Positions 1-11,562 of a stretch of 56,778 nucleotides of DNA are shown here, piece after piece; within the stretch, counting starts at the first letter, position 1; each line of letters begins with the position of its first letter. The notes under the pieces are model-generated. The model worked only from the letters and a program-made list of their open reading frames with translations, made no database searches and was not told where the DNA came from. Origin of the DNA: Actinomortierella ambigua (taxonomy: Eukaryota > Mortierellomycota > Mortierellomycetes > Mortierellales > Mortierellaceae); the NCBI GenBank assembly GCA_016098155.1, contig JAAAJB010000181.1, forward strand, positions 1-56,778, read 5' to 3'. Both the position numbers and the translations under genes were made by a program.

Positions 1-198
1 TGTCTAGAAGCTTGTACCGAACAACGACGGCCGAGTGGGACGATCCCTGACTCGCACGGTTGTGCCAGATCCAGGTCTTGAATGAGACGATGCACCTCCG
101 TGCGTTTAGACTCGAGGGATTCGAAAGCCCCCAAGCCGGACGGCGTCGCGCGCAGAGGTGTTGGGCGGAGATGATAGCGGCAGCGCAGAACGAGGTAG

Positions 199-667
199 TG
201 GCCCAACATAGCAGAGAAGGAGAAGAAGGATGAGGATCAGAAGAATAAAAAAAAAAAACAACCACAACGACAACAGCAACAACAAACGACAACAGCAACA
301 ACAAACGACAAGGCAGCGTCTCTTCCTTCGCTGCCATCGGCCAAGGTGCCCGAGTCGTCACTATCGGGAATGACTGGCTTTCAGCGCAAGTTTGACATGC
401 TGTGGAAAGTGGAGATAGAATATTGTCCATTTCACTTTTTTTTTTTTTTTTTTTTTTTTTTGTTCGCAATCGTTGTGGGACAAATACTTGAGTGCTTCTC
501 CCAAACAAACAGTGAAAATTCACATCCAAAAAAACTTCAAGGCACAAAATAAGGTGGAGACACAGCACGACCCACTGATGAAGGCAAGCCTGGAAAGTCT
601 GTACGATGACTGGGGCCAGGGCCAGATCCCGGCATTTACAGATATGAAGAATCATCTGCGGCCGTAG
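199..667 (+). CDS. 3' end of an unrecognised protein gene, cut by the left window edge
   Basis: Two exons are proposed: an open frame through 199-408 and 554-667, with intron 409-553 (GTGGAG donor, AAATAAG acceptor, a long T run inside). The reading frame continues across the join and ends at TAG 665-667. The 199-408 part starts with a Lys/Asn/Gln-rich stretch coming from the CAA-rich repeat, then a Ser/Pro segment, then FQRKFDMLWK. The last exon begins VETQHDPLMKASLESLYDD and ends MKNHLRP. An AATAAA lies about 105 nt after the stop, which supports a true 3' end. A further open stretch at 51-230 in another frame may be an earlier exon. I do not recognise the family. The donor is non-consensus, so the exact splice is uncertain. 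Confidence 0.45.
267..309. repeat. CAA-rich 19-bp tandem repeat, about 2.3 copies
   Basis: The unit CGACAACAGCAACAACAAA is repeated head to tail. It is probably within coding sequence and would encode Asn/Gln/Thr-rich residues. Confidence 0.6.
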
Positions 668-771
668 GCGGTACTTGGCGGCGGTAAAGCACCTGAATTG
701 TTGGCCATCCAGACGGCGATTTTAGTTTAAACAATGAAGCTTTCATATTTGGTGAAATAGCGTGGGCAAAC

Positions 772-777
772 AATAAA
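772..777 (+). promoter_or_regulatory. AATAAA polyadenylation signal of the left partial gene
   Basis: Canonical AATAAA 105 nt downstream of the stop at 667, with no competing gene between them. Confidence 0.5.
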
Positions 778-1004
778 CTTTGGCCTTGTAAACAAAGGGA
801 TGTGGATTGTGTCGAGACGAAAGGATTCTTTTGTTATCTATTTTCAGAAACATACCATGATGTTTTTGCTCAACGATGCCCCCGCTCCCAGGTTGTATCC
901 TACATGATGCAAAGGTATAAAGGAGACCAAACGGGTCATCTTCAATGCCTTCTTTGTGGGTTCCAACCCTCCCCCCCCTTTCCTCATGATCACCCTCCTA
1001 CACT

Positions 1005-2800
1005 AGTCACGCATCACCGCCCGCAACGCCGTGCACAAGGGACCAAAGATGTGTCCACCGTGGGCAACCTCGGTCAGCAGCTACACGGACAACGTAAGTG
1101 CTGAACCCTTCCTCTTTGTCTTCTCCCACTGGCACGATTTTGAGATAGGCTGCTAATCTTTCTTTCTTTCTTTCCTTGGTTTCCTCAGCGGTTACATGCA
1201 TTAACCAAACCACCGGCGAGGAGGTTTTGAGGGTGGCGCCTCCATCAATTTCGCCTGGAACCGGGCGACTGCAGAAACACTGCAGTTGGCCGTGCTGAAT
1301 GTCATACCCATGTATCGCATGTAAGGGTCGGGAGCCGCCGAGAAGGCTACTATACAACGCATGCAACCCTATTTTTTTTTTTTTAATTCCTACCTTTCCT
1401 TTTTTTTTTACATATGCCTTTGTGCTTTGCATCATCATCATCTCTTTACCATACCAATGCCTAAACCATGATACCTTTTCTGCCTGCCTGTTTTTGACGA
1501 TCAATCATTCGAACAATAGAATCTGCCGGCCGGAGAGCTACCGGGTCCTTCTGATAGTGAAGTACAGCCTTTGAGTGCAGGCTGGAGGTCCTGCTGGCCT
1601 ACGATACGAGGCTCGAACGCGTGAGGACGCCGTCTCGAGCTGCGGCCGCCTAATGCCTTGCGACTCCGCAACCGTTGGCACCGAGAGAATTTCGCGAGAG
1701 ATTTATCTGACCCTTCTACGACTGTACGCGTATTGCCCACCACCAAGTGGCCCAGCCAGCGCAACGAGCGAACAAGGAGCCGACGCGCTGCGACTTTTGG
1801 CCAGACCGATATCTGGAACCTCCCAGTTTGTCTGTCCTCTCTGCCCCGACGAACGAGTACGGGAACGACATGTGCCTGCCATGCGTGGGCCGCGGTCGTA
1901 ATCCCCCGCGTCGCAGCTGCAGTTAGTGGGGGGGGGGTGTTTTCTACTCAAGAGAGCCGTCATCTCTTGCAGCATGCCGCCATGGCTTGGAACACCTCTA
2001 CCAAGCTTGCCCGACGGCGGACTGTCACGTACCAGGTCCCGGATTTCCAAGCGCCAGCGACGGCCACGGGCCCCTTCTCGGCCGCCAGCGTGGCCTACCT
2101 GCGCCATGTAGGCCCTAAACTCTGCAGAGCCAAAACGTGGCCTGCCACCGTTGCGGTGTTACCGACCGCAACGCTGTGCACATGAAGTGCCAGTTCCCCC
2201 CGGCTGTCTGCATGTATTTTGCGAAGAATGCATGTACACCTAACCATGGTGACCAGTGGGAACGTGGTTGGTCGCCGACCGGGGCCACTCTTTGGAACTG
2301 CTATGTTTGCCTGTCGTCCGTCGTGGAAGACGGACTGCCTCCACTCCAAACTTTGAGTGGTTTCGCCTCGCCCTGGTGGTTTCATACAGGCCTTCCCATT
2401 TCAGACCCTACCTCTGGGAGTAAGGTAGATCGTTTTAGCTAGAAGTTAGGATTTCCTTTCTTTTATTCAACATTTTCACTCATTTCAGTATCCGAGATTT
2501 AAAAGCGACTATAAAGAAACGACACAGTTCAAACTATTTTTGTCCCAAAAAATATTGTTGCAGCTCACACCCCAGACTAGGAGAGAAGTCACCCTGCCTG
2601 TTTTTGGTTTATGTGAACTGCAAACAGGAGTGGGGCCGCTCATTCTCAACTTGCCCCCCAACCTCCATCTGGAGAAATATTTTGCTCACCCTGCTCGAGT
2701 TGTCGAAGGCCAGGTTCCCTATCTATGTCATTCGGCAGCGCGTGGGCGACCTGGTTGGTTCCTCCCACCTCGAGCAATCCACCAAGTCATCAACGTGGTA
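1005..2800 (+). pseudogene. Coding-like pieces in conflicting frames; possible cysteine-rich zinc-finger remnant
   Basis: Several stretches look protein-coding but do not share one frame. Near 1215-1315 there is FEGGASINFAWNR followed by ETLQLAVLNVIPMYRM. At about 1720-1925 one frame holds a Cys-containing segment (RCDFWPDRYLE, then CLPC). At about 2125-2340 a frame reads NVACHRCGVTDRNAVHMKC with later CMY...C and CYVC pairs. At 2640-2800 a frame reads LLELSKARFPIYVIRQRV before a GTAAGT. An intron-like GTAAGT...CAG lies at 1094-1189. The spaced cysteine pairs resemble the zf-4CXXC_R1 type seen in CDCA7-like proteins, but this is only a pattern impression. Frames break at several points, so a decayed gene, or an intron-rich gene I could not assemble, both remain possible. 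Confidence 0.25.
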
Positions 2801-2836
2801 AGTTATTTAACCAAATGTTTCCGCCCTTGCTTGTAA

Positions 2837-3924
2837 TAATTGGTCTCTCCATTTCCCCCCCCCCTCCCTTCTCGAGAGAGAGAGGCAGAAGATCTCATGA
2901 GCCTCAGGGCCGGGCAAGGGTCTAACAATGAACCACCTTTTGCTCCTTTGTAAAACTTGCGAATAGGACTTTGAAATAATAAAATACTATCTCTTCTCAT
3001 TCTTTGTGTGATTTTTCGCCCACTTTGTGGTCATGTCTGCTGCCGGGGAGGCACGGGTGGGGGAAGGGGAGAAAAAGGGGGTTGTTTAGTGAGGGTGAGG
3101 GGGAAGATATGGGGGGAAACGAAAGGGAAGAAGAGTACAGAGGGTAGCCCCTTTTTGCATGTCTTACATGCAAAACCATGCTACTCCTTTTTTGAATAAA
3201 AAAAAACTGCGGCAGACTGAGTCTCCAGAATCAAATAACGAGAGGGGGGCGGGGGAGAAAGAGAAAATGTCTAGGCTGTCTGCACATGTCAACTGAACGA
3301 CGAGCGCGTCGGATATTGCTGTTTCAGCCACAAGCAAGGAAGGGAAAGAGAGAGAAAATGCGCCTATGAACGAAAGGACCCCCACCCTCAATCGTTGTAT
3401 GTACATTCTGCTGCAACAAGCGCCAGGCCATTTCAGAGTGCGAAACAACAATATATCCCCGAACACGATTCCTTCACACAGTGACCCTGGGTCGACAGAG
3501 ACCGGATGATGCCGTCACCGATGCCTTTACCACCTTGTCCATGACAATGCCATCCCATACCCTACTGACATATAGCCTGCGCGCCATAGCCTCGCCAGTC
3601 ATGGCATTCATATAATCTACACATTTGACATTTGGTTGTAGGCTGTGGGTGCCTGGGCGAAAACAAACCCCCCCTCTTAAAAAATTCATGCATAGCTCAC
3701 TACCCATCTTGGAGTCACAATGATTCGACTTGGAGGTCCTGAAGAACGGTTACATTAGATGATGGAACGAGAGGGAAAGTACACGGATAATCCTATAGAA
3801 AACAAAAAAAAAAAAAAACCAGAAAAACACGGAAAGAAAAAACAAGGGACATCCCGGCAGTAGACAGACGAACACGGGCCTCTTGGGCTCTTCGATTTCC
3901 TTATTTTTTTTGGGAAAACGAACC
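2837..3924. other. Intergenic; no supported gene
   Basis: C/G/T-rich low-complexity sequence around 2850-3180 and A runs near 3800. Two short minus-strand frames (3164-3466 and 3474-3707) are open but match nothing I know and have no splice or signal support. Confidence 0.5.
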
Positions 3925-5078
3925 TCAAGGATGGTCGGGTCGTTGTGGCTCGCGCAAGAGAGACACCTTCGACGGAATGGCGCCCTCCTTGTGCAGCCCC
4001 CGAGCAGCCGCGACTGCATCCCTCACCGTGCGAGGGTATTGGCACTCCACCCCCTCCTCCGCCAATACCCTCCACATGTTGAAAATGGAGCGACGCTCCG
4101 AGGGGTTCTCCCAATCTTTATCGGGGTAGGGATGGGGGACCACAAGGACCCGAAGCCCTCGGAGGCGTCCTTGGTGGGAGAGATCACTGAGAAGGCCGTA
4201 CACTACAAAGAGGTCGGCCTCCTTCAACTGGCTCACCACCCGGACGTGAGTCTGGGTGGTGTGGAAGGAAGGCATGGCGGCACGACTGATGCCAACCACA
4301 TGGGCGTTCGCCCCCTTGAACTGCTTTAAGTCCTCTTTAGCCACCAGGTGACCAAAGAGGACGAGAACAAGGGTGGCGATGCCCTGTGGCAGCACCAGCC
4401 GCGCGCCACCTCGTCCGCCGATGCTACTCGGCGAGACAAGGCTGTCTTCCTTCCGCCAGACAGCGACCTCCCCCAGGAGCGCCTCCCACGCGTTCTTGCT
4501 GCTGGTCTTGGCCTGTCGACGGGGTGGGCTCTGCGAGCGGGCGCGACGGCCGGGTGGGCTTGGAGACCGAGTGCTATGGCGGGGTGGGCTTGGGGAACGG
4601 GTCCGACGGCGGGGTGGACTTGGGGAGGAGCGGGGGCAGCGGTGGCCTTGGCGACCTTGGCGGGGTGGGCTTCGGCTGGGCGGGTTGCGCGAGCCTTGAC
4701 TTTGCGGATGTGTTTCTCTGCCACGAGACTGGCCTGGGCTCTGCGAGCGAAGGCGACGATGAACAGCTAAGTGACATGACCAAAGAAAACGGAGAAGAGG
4801 GGAAAAGAGTCAGTAGAATGAAGAAGACACAGGGCAGACTTACTACAGGTTCTGGCAATCCCATGGTTAAGACGACATTCGCTGAATGCATAAGAATGGC
4901 GCGACATTTGCTGAATGCGTAAGAACGGCGGCCTCGCTGAATGCAGAACAATCGCGGTTATGCTGAGTGCAATGAGAAAGGCGGCCAAGTCCTTGGCAGA
5001 CGTGCGGCTGGCGCTTGTAGGCGAATGAATGAGCTCTTGCACCGAATGAATGGCTTTACAGGTAGAGTGGGTTGGCAT
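3925..5078 (-). CDS. SR-repeat protein with an unassigned C-terminal domain
   Basis: CDS complement(join(3925..4766,4844..5078)), 358 aa. The 77-nt intron has a GTAAGT donor and a CTTAG acceptor, and phase is kept. Residues 1-78 include a hydrophobic stretch (about 28-45). Residues about 80-165 are Arg/Ser/Pro-rich, with four tandem 10-residue units of the RSPSPPRRxT type at 125-164. SR repeats of this kind occur in splicing and RNA-processing proteins. Residues about 168-358 are compositionally normal, alternating hydrophobic strands and helices, with landmarks SKNAWEALLGEVAVWRKED, LVLVLFGHLVAKEDL, ADLFVVYGLLSDL, LRVLVVPHPYPDKDW and FNMWRVLAEEGVECQYP. I cannot assign this domain; an alpha/beta or BRCT-like fold would fit. 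The start ATG at 5078 is the best available, but exon 1 overlaps a tandem repeat and is the weakest part. Confidence 0.6.
4510..4629 (-). repeat. 30-bp minisatellite, four units, in frame
   Basis: Four 30-bp units encode the 10-residue RS/SP repeat at residues 125-164 of the SR-repeat protein. Unit length is a multiple of three, so copy number could vary without a frameshift. Confidence 0.7.
4866..4974 (-). repeat. Degenerate 26-29-bp tandem repeat, about four units
   Basis: On the minus strand each unit begins CAYTCAGC (CACTCAGC, then three CATTCAGC), followed by variable sequence ending near TTCTTRYG. Units are 26, 26 and 29 bp. The lengths are not all multiples of three, so the repeat reads in different frames within exon 1 of the overlying gene. 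Confidence 0.6.
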
Positions 5079-6708
5079 GGTTGCTTGAGTGAATGAGTGT
5101 GAAGGAGTGTGTCGAGTGAAGGACAAAGAGAGAAAGAGAGAAAGAGAGTAAAAGGCAAACTGGGGAAAAACATAAAGGAAAAAAGAGGTCCGTGCGAAGG
5201 GTGCAAATATACATGAGTTCGAGCAGAGTGTGTAACACGTAAATGCACATCCATTCCCTCTCTCTGTCTCTCTCTCGTACACTCACAGCACACACAAACA
5301 CACACTCTCTCTTAAATGAACACCTTCAATTACCGCATGTGTTCGCAGAAAAAGCGACAAGGTCGTCCCTGTCACTGTTGGCTTCAAAGAATGCAAATAT
5401 CGATTCTTTATAATCAAAGAGACAGGCGAGCAGCTCACCATGGATTGAATCGACGTTGCCCCTCCGAGAATCAATACCAGCAGCTTGATGACGACAACTA
5501 GACCTCATGGAGAGAGACTCGCCATTCAGGCCGAAGAGGGATTACACTCTGACCGTTCTACTAGCAGCTTCTTCCACATACTCTCGCTATTTCCATGCTG
5601 AAAAAGAGGAGGGTGGGGGAGAGAATCTATCGTAATCGTCGCGTGCCCTCTCTGCCCTGAATGCGGCCGTGATCTTGAGGCTCAGCGCCATGTAAGACTA
5701 GGTAGCGATGTTGGGAGATTGACTCTATGAGATGCAAAGACATGGTGTGGGCACCTGTCTGTAGTACCAGTCTTACGTTGCTCCGTGGAGAGCCGGCGGT
5801 GCTGCCGCGACAGGCCCCTTTAGTGAGTACAGTGTTGCTGCTCGACTGCCGAGACATGCATGTTATTCATCTGAAGCAGCTGCATATTAGTGTTGGCGCC
5901 AAGTGGGAAAAGGGACAGGAGCCTCGCTGTGGCCTCCGACAGGATGACAACAGCAGCCATTCGACAAAGAGGCTGGGACGTGGTGTGTTTGTAACTACTT
6001 TTTTTTTTTTGTTCTCGGACTACCCCATGATTTTTCAATTGGAAGGCTTGATGGACAATAAAGGCCCTTTGTGGACGATAGATGTCAGCTGTCGTACAGC
6101 CTCACAGAACACGTCACCTACGAAAGCTTAGCGCGCGTGAAACAAACTGTGCTCCGGCTCTTCTACGTTCGAGTTCATCAAACAGTGGTTATTTGCGGGG
6201 GTGGGGGGTGGGTGGGCAGTCGCCCAAAATGTGTCGATAAAGTGACTAGGCCTTAAGAGACAATGGAGCTTGCTACAGGGCCGCGAGGGAATCGTTGTCT
6301 AACAACTAAAGGTGCCCTTGAAAAGGAGACGTTTTCACATGGTAGCAATGCATTCCATCATCTATTCACTTTGTGGTGATTGTGCTATCATCTCAACGCA
6401 AACATACACATTGACATGCTGGACAAAATTTGGAAGGCCTTTAGAGGCATTATCACTGGAGACAAAAAAAAAACCAGGGACCGCTCTGTGCCCAATATGT
6501 ATTGCGTAGTGTACAAATAGAAAGGGGGTGAAAATGGTGTACAACAAGACGAAAGATATGTGCGCGTCTTGTAGGTGATTGCTTGTGTACAAATACAGGT
6601 GTAGGGATTCTACGGCGGCAAAAAGAAAAAAAAAAGGTATGTGTCGATTGACAGAGTTCTCCAGTTCTCGCCCTCCACCTTCTATACTTTTGTTTCGTTC
6701 CATCATGC
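5079..6708. other. Intergenic: CT-rich leader and no supported gene
   Basis: 5085-5310 is CT-rich on the minus strand and precedes the SR-repeat gene, so it is its likely promoter and leader. Between 5330 and 6130 short coding-like frames appear on both strands (for example KVVPVTVGFKECKYRFFIIK on plus, 5349-5454), but none extends or splices convincingly. They could be remnants. Confidence 0.45.
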
Positions 6709-9700
6709 TCAGGCTTGGACGATCAGCGACTGGGGTATGTCAGGCAGTGCCGTCATGTCCTTCGCATCCGCCGCAGACTCTGTCGTGAGCTCGGACACAT
6801 CGGTCGTTGACCCTGTCGCGTCTGTTGCTGGCTCTGCAGCCTCCTGTTGCCTAGCGACCCCTCCTTCTTCTTCCACTATAGCATCACCAGCTGACAGCGG
6901 CTTCAGGCCTTCAACAGCGTCGCCATCCATAGTGGCTACCGTCTCCTTCGTAGGTGCCGCTGCAGCCTCAGCCCCCATTTCCTTTTGTCCTTGGACGGAT
7001 TCCATGTGGGCCGCCGCCGCCGCCACCACCACCGCTGCCTCTCCCTTGGTGACGACGACTCTGGCCAAGATCCATCGTAACATTTCTGGCACAGCCTTGC
7101 GATCAGCTTCAGACTCGAGGGCCATGAACCAGGCCTTGAGCTGCTGGAGGCGCTCCTTGTGGTTGTTGCCAGCCGTCGTGCCTGCTGATCCTGCTGACGA
7201 CGATGACGATGACGACGACGACAACGATGACGACATGAGCTCCATCAGGCCCATAGCCGCTGTGATCTGATGCGGTAGGGTTGCGGTCGATTGCAGGATC
7301 ATACCCAACAAATCACAGAGGGCTGGGACATTGGTCGTGGTGGATCGATCCACCTGTGAAGAAGAACTCTCAGTGATCGCCGCTGCTGTCGTCGTCTTTG
7401 CTTTGCGGAACCGCCGGTCGCCCAATACGCGTGTGACGAGCGGGATAGCAAAGGCGTACCGCTCCTCCTCGAGCATCATCCTGAGCAAACTTGGTGAAGG
7501 TGCGACCGTCTTTGTGGCTTCTTCGTCTTCAGCCTCGGGGTCCTTCTCCGCTCCAGAAGGCGAAGAGGAGGTCGAGAACCACTGCTGAACTTCAGCCGCA
7601 TTGTACGCCTGAGTCAGGAGTACCTCCAGAGACTTGCTGAGTTGAAAAGCAAAGTCGGCGCTAAGGGCTTGTTGTTGTTCGTGGTGGCTGTCCTGGGCAT
7701 ACCGACTACGAAACACAGATGTTGATGCAACCTCCATCAGATAGTCGGCAAGATCCTTGCAGCTCGGCGCCTCTTCCAGCTTGGGCCAGTCGCACTTTTC
7801 CACAAAAGTCGAATAGCCAAAAAACCGGATCTATTGAGAGAGACAGAAAGGGAGCAAGTGGGAGAAAGTGTGTGTGTGTAACAACACAATGATGAGTAAC
7901 TCTGTCTACGACTTATCTCCTCCATATTGCACCAAATGCCTACAATGAAGAATACAAATGAAAAAAAAATCACACATACATCGCTCGCATGCTTTTCATA
8001 GGCTTGTTTGACGACTGCCTGGAAGGTCTGCAGCATGACCTGCGCGCCTCCATCGTCTCCTTCCTGGACATCTTCCAGTCGAAAGACCAACGGCCAGACC
8101 GACGCCACATGCTCACACAGCGTGACCGCGACCTTACTCGACGGCGGATACTCTCTCAGGATATCGTACACCATTGTGCGCATCCTGCTCATCGTCCCCA
8201 ACCGACGACAGACCGCCGTGACTAACCGTGCCACCACCGTCGTCCCTTCCAATCGTGTCACCGTCGCGCCTTCCATCTCGTGGATCAGCGACTTGCCCAG
8301 TCCGACCACCACCTGCTCAAACAGTCGCGCTCGCTTCGACCGGATGCCTTCGACCAACAGCCACACAATCACTTGCTCTTCCTCTGTCAGCAGCTGTTTC
8401 AATCGCTGGTCCTCGTCGACGTCAATGTCCCTGTCGTAGCTATTGTTGTTGCTGTTGTTCTCTCTCTGCTGTTGTTGTGCCAATGCCTGCCGGAACTGGG
8501 TCACCAAGGGTCGGATCGCTTTGGCACGCTTCAGAATAGCGCGTGTCAGCCCATCCGATTTGCCGCCCGTCCATTTTACAGCCTCCTTGACCATCTTACG
8601 GTGGTGTTGGTGGTAGTGCTGACTGGACCGCTCCAAGAGCATAACGAGCCGTGATACAGCATCGACGGGCTTCTTACTCCTGGACAGAGATGGTGATGAC
8701 GATGGCGACGATGATGTCGATGATGATGATGATAATACCCTGACAAGACTTCCTCGTACACGAGCAGCAGCAGCAGCAGACAGTGAAGTTGCCAGGACCG
8801 TCCGTGGCCGCTTGGATGTCGGTGGTTGGATGGCATTGCCTTCGTTCGAACCCACGGGAGATGACGATGCTGATATGGATGCGTCCACACCGGCCGAGAC
8901 AGAGGTGTGCTTCTGCAAGGTCTGCGAAATGTTGCGGATAGGCAGCGAGGCCAGGTCGACTTCAGGGTCCCGAGCTTTGCGTTTGCGGGGGGTGGATGTC
9001 GTCGTTGTTGCTCTTGTGCTCCGTGTAGTTTTGGCTGGTGCTGATGCTGATGCTGGTGCTGGTGCAGACATAGGTGTAGAGGTCGCCGTCGAGGCTGCTT
9101 CCGCAGGAGGAAGGTCTGGAAGAGGATCAGTGTCCATCGGTGACACATAACCCGAGTCCTCCGGGACCCAATCAGTCGTCATGGCTGCCTTGGACGAGGA
9201 TGCTCTACGCCTCCGTGCTGTTATTGTCTGTGGTTTAGAAACGCCGATGACCAAAGTCGACGAGATGTGTTCTTGAAGTGCAGCCTTAAAATACGAAGAG
9301 AAAAAAAAAGAAATCAAGGTGTCAAATTGGTTAGCAACTTTAGCCGCTACAAGGGTCGGTATCATCCAAGCCATTTGATACCCTTCCTTTTTCCTCCTCC
9401 TTGTGGACCATTACCTTCTCTTTCTCCAACTCTGCAACACGCTTCTGCAATGAGACAATCATCGAGGCCGAGTCTCCGCTGCCTCGTCTCTGGCCAAGAC
9501 ATCCTGCAGTACCGAGAACATTCAGCAGCTTCAACTTCTCACTCGCCTCTGCAAACATGGCCAGCGTATCCTGAATCTGCGAAACAACATCTCCGGCTAC
9601 TGGGCGCTGCTGAGACACTACTGTTGTAGCCGTAGGCACCGGAATCGGCGCTGCGGGCGTTGGTGCTGCTATTGGTGCTGGTGCTGGTGTTGGTGCCGGT

Positions 9701-11277
9701 GCTGGTGCCACTGGAACTGCGGCAGCAGCAGCAGAAGCAGCAGCAGCCATCCTCCGTGCTTCCACCAGCTCCCTCTGGAGTCTCTCCGTCTCGGTTTTGG
9801 CACGCGTCATATCGAGTCGCAGGCGGTGGGCATCCGATTTGGCCAGGGCCATTTCGCGCTGAATGCGTTCATTCTCCGCCTTGACCTTGGCGACCTCCTG
9901 TAAGGCCGTCGTCTCGTTCTTGACGGCCTGCTCGGCCTTGGTCTCCCAGGCGAAGCGCTCGATTTCGTACTCGGTCGACTGATCGTCCAATTGAGACTGG
10001 AGCTCCTCGATACGGGCGTCGTACTGGCTTTGGTCCAACTGCTGCTGTTGCTGTTGTTGTTGCTGCTGTTGTTGCTGATGAGCCTGATCGACCTGTGCTG
10101 CCGTGGCCGCGTTGAGTTCTTGCTTGAGCCGCTCGATCTCGGCCTGTTGACTGGATAAGGTCCGCTTAAGATTGTCCTGCTCCGCACGAGTTTTCATCAG
10201 CAATCCTTTGGTTTCTGTTACTTCTTGCTGTCTAGAGACAAATTAAAGAAATAAGATGAGGTTGGTAAAAAAAAAAAAAAAAAAAATGTCACTCCTACGC
10301 ACACACCTGCTCACCAACTCTCTCTTTCTTCATATTACATAGGAGTCCCCCACAAAAAAAAATAATCTTACTTGGCATTTGTCTTGGAATTGGCCTTTGA
10401 GACCTCACGCTTAACCATAGCCAATTCCTGCCGTACAGCATCGGTCTCGGCCACGCGGGCGCTCAACTGTTGATGTGTCTGTAGCAGCTTGGCATGCTCA
10501 GCCTTCCAATGGGTCTTCTCCTGGATAGCCTGAGTCCTTTCGTGGAGTGCCTGTGCCCTCTCCTGAATTGCCTGAGTCTTTTCCTGCAGTGCTTGATCTT
10601 TTTCCCGAGTCACTTGTCCCAGGTCTATCCAAATGTGTGAGAGAGAGATATGAGTATGGAGAGAAAAGGATGTTAGAGGCCGTTTGATTTTTGCACTCTG
10701 GAATGATAGGCTGCGGCCAACCCTTTTTTTTTAAATATGCTCCCACAGTGAGTCGGATCAAAGGAGGAAGAAAAATAAAGGACATACTAGCATTGTACTC
10801 ATCGAGCCTCTTCTTGATAGTCGAGGTGGCCATGACCCGCTCCTTGAGGCTGCTGACATTCTTCTTCAGATTCCGGACCTCTCGGATCTGCCTGGCCGCC
10901 TCTACCGCCTGCTCTGTAATCTTGTTCTGCATGGCAATGTATTCCGACGTTGGAATGGTCATTGACGCCATTGTCGCCGTCGTCGCTGTCGTTGGATGTC
11001 CAATGTCAAAGCCTAACAGCCCTCCTCCACTGGACGCCTCCGAATCGCCATTGCTTCCACTGTTGTTGCTGTTGCTGCTGTTGCCATTGGCTGCAGCGAC
11101 CTGGTCCGAGACCGAGGCCGTGGTTGCTGAGGTGGTAGTTTTGGTAGTGGTATTGCTGTCGGTAGTCGTCGTAGAATCGAGAGGGTTGGTGGTGGTGGCA
11201 GGGGTGTGAGATGCATGGAGTCCGTTTGCTTCAAAGAAGCTGGGGATGTCGGCAAACAAATCCCCAACGTTACTCAT
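6709..11277 (-). CDS. Large coiled-coil plus alpha-helical protein, unrecognised
   Basis: CDS complement(join(6709..7830,7980..9284,9415..10231,10372..10624,10788..11277)), 1328 aa. All four introns are 130-163 nt with GT...AG, and phase is kept throughout. N-terminus MSNVGDLFADIPSFF, then a Ser/Thr/Asn-rich linker. A coiled coil spans about residues 120-450, with repeats of the EKTQAIQERAQALHERTQAIQ type, a poly-Q run (about 10022-10080) and an Ala/Pro linker. Next come an LEKEK helix, a basic patch (RKRKARD, possible nuclear localisation) and a Ser-rich stretch. From about residue 690 the protein is helix-rich with little low complexity (for example SRLVMLLERSSQHYHQHHRK, RTMVYDILREYPPSSK, DLADYLMEVASTS). 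Helical-repeat or scaffold proteins look like this. The layout faintly recalls ICE1 of the little elongation complex, but no diagnostic motif was identified. Confidence 0.8.
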
Positions 11278-11562
11278 TGCGAAGAGGAGAGGAGTAGGAG
11301 TAAGGTCACCGAAGCTTTTAATGGCGGAAATGGATTCATGTAAAAAAAAAAAAAAAAAAAAAGTGACTGCTTTAATTGTCGGTGACTTGTGATGGATCGA
11401 TGCCTCCAATTGACAATCTATGGTGGAGGCTACACCCGGTAGGGTACCAACGTCTCAACCGCAAAGGTCCCCCTCATGTCCAGTGCTGCTACATACAATA
11501 AATGTCCAAGGATGATGACCATGGTGGGTGGGGTCTCCCACTATGTCATTTTCTAGGCATCC

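Noticed and set aside
3164..3707. Two short minus frames (3164-3466 with a possible signal-like start; 3474-3707 from ATG)
   Set aside because: Plausible but short, with no homology, leader or splice evidence.
4326..4724. 132-aa Ala/Pro/His-rich frame on minus
   Set aside because: It is the wrong frame of the SR minisatellite; the true frame gives the RS/SP repeat and connects to the C-terminal domain.
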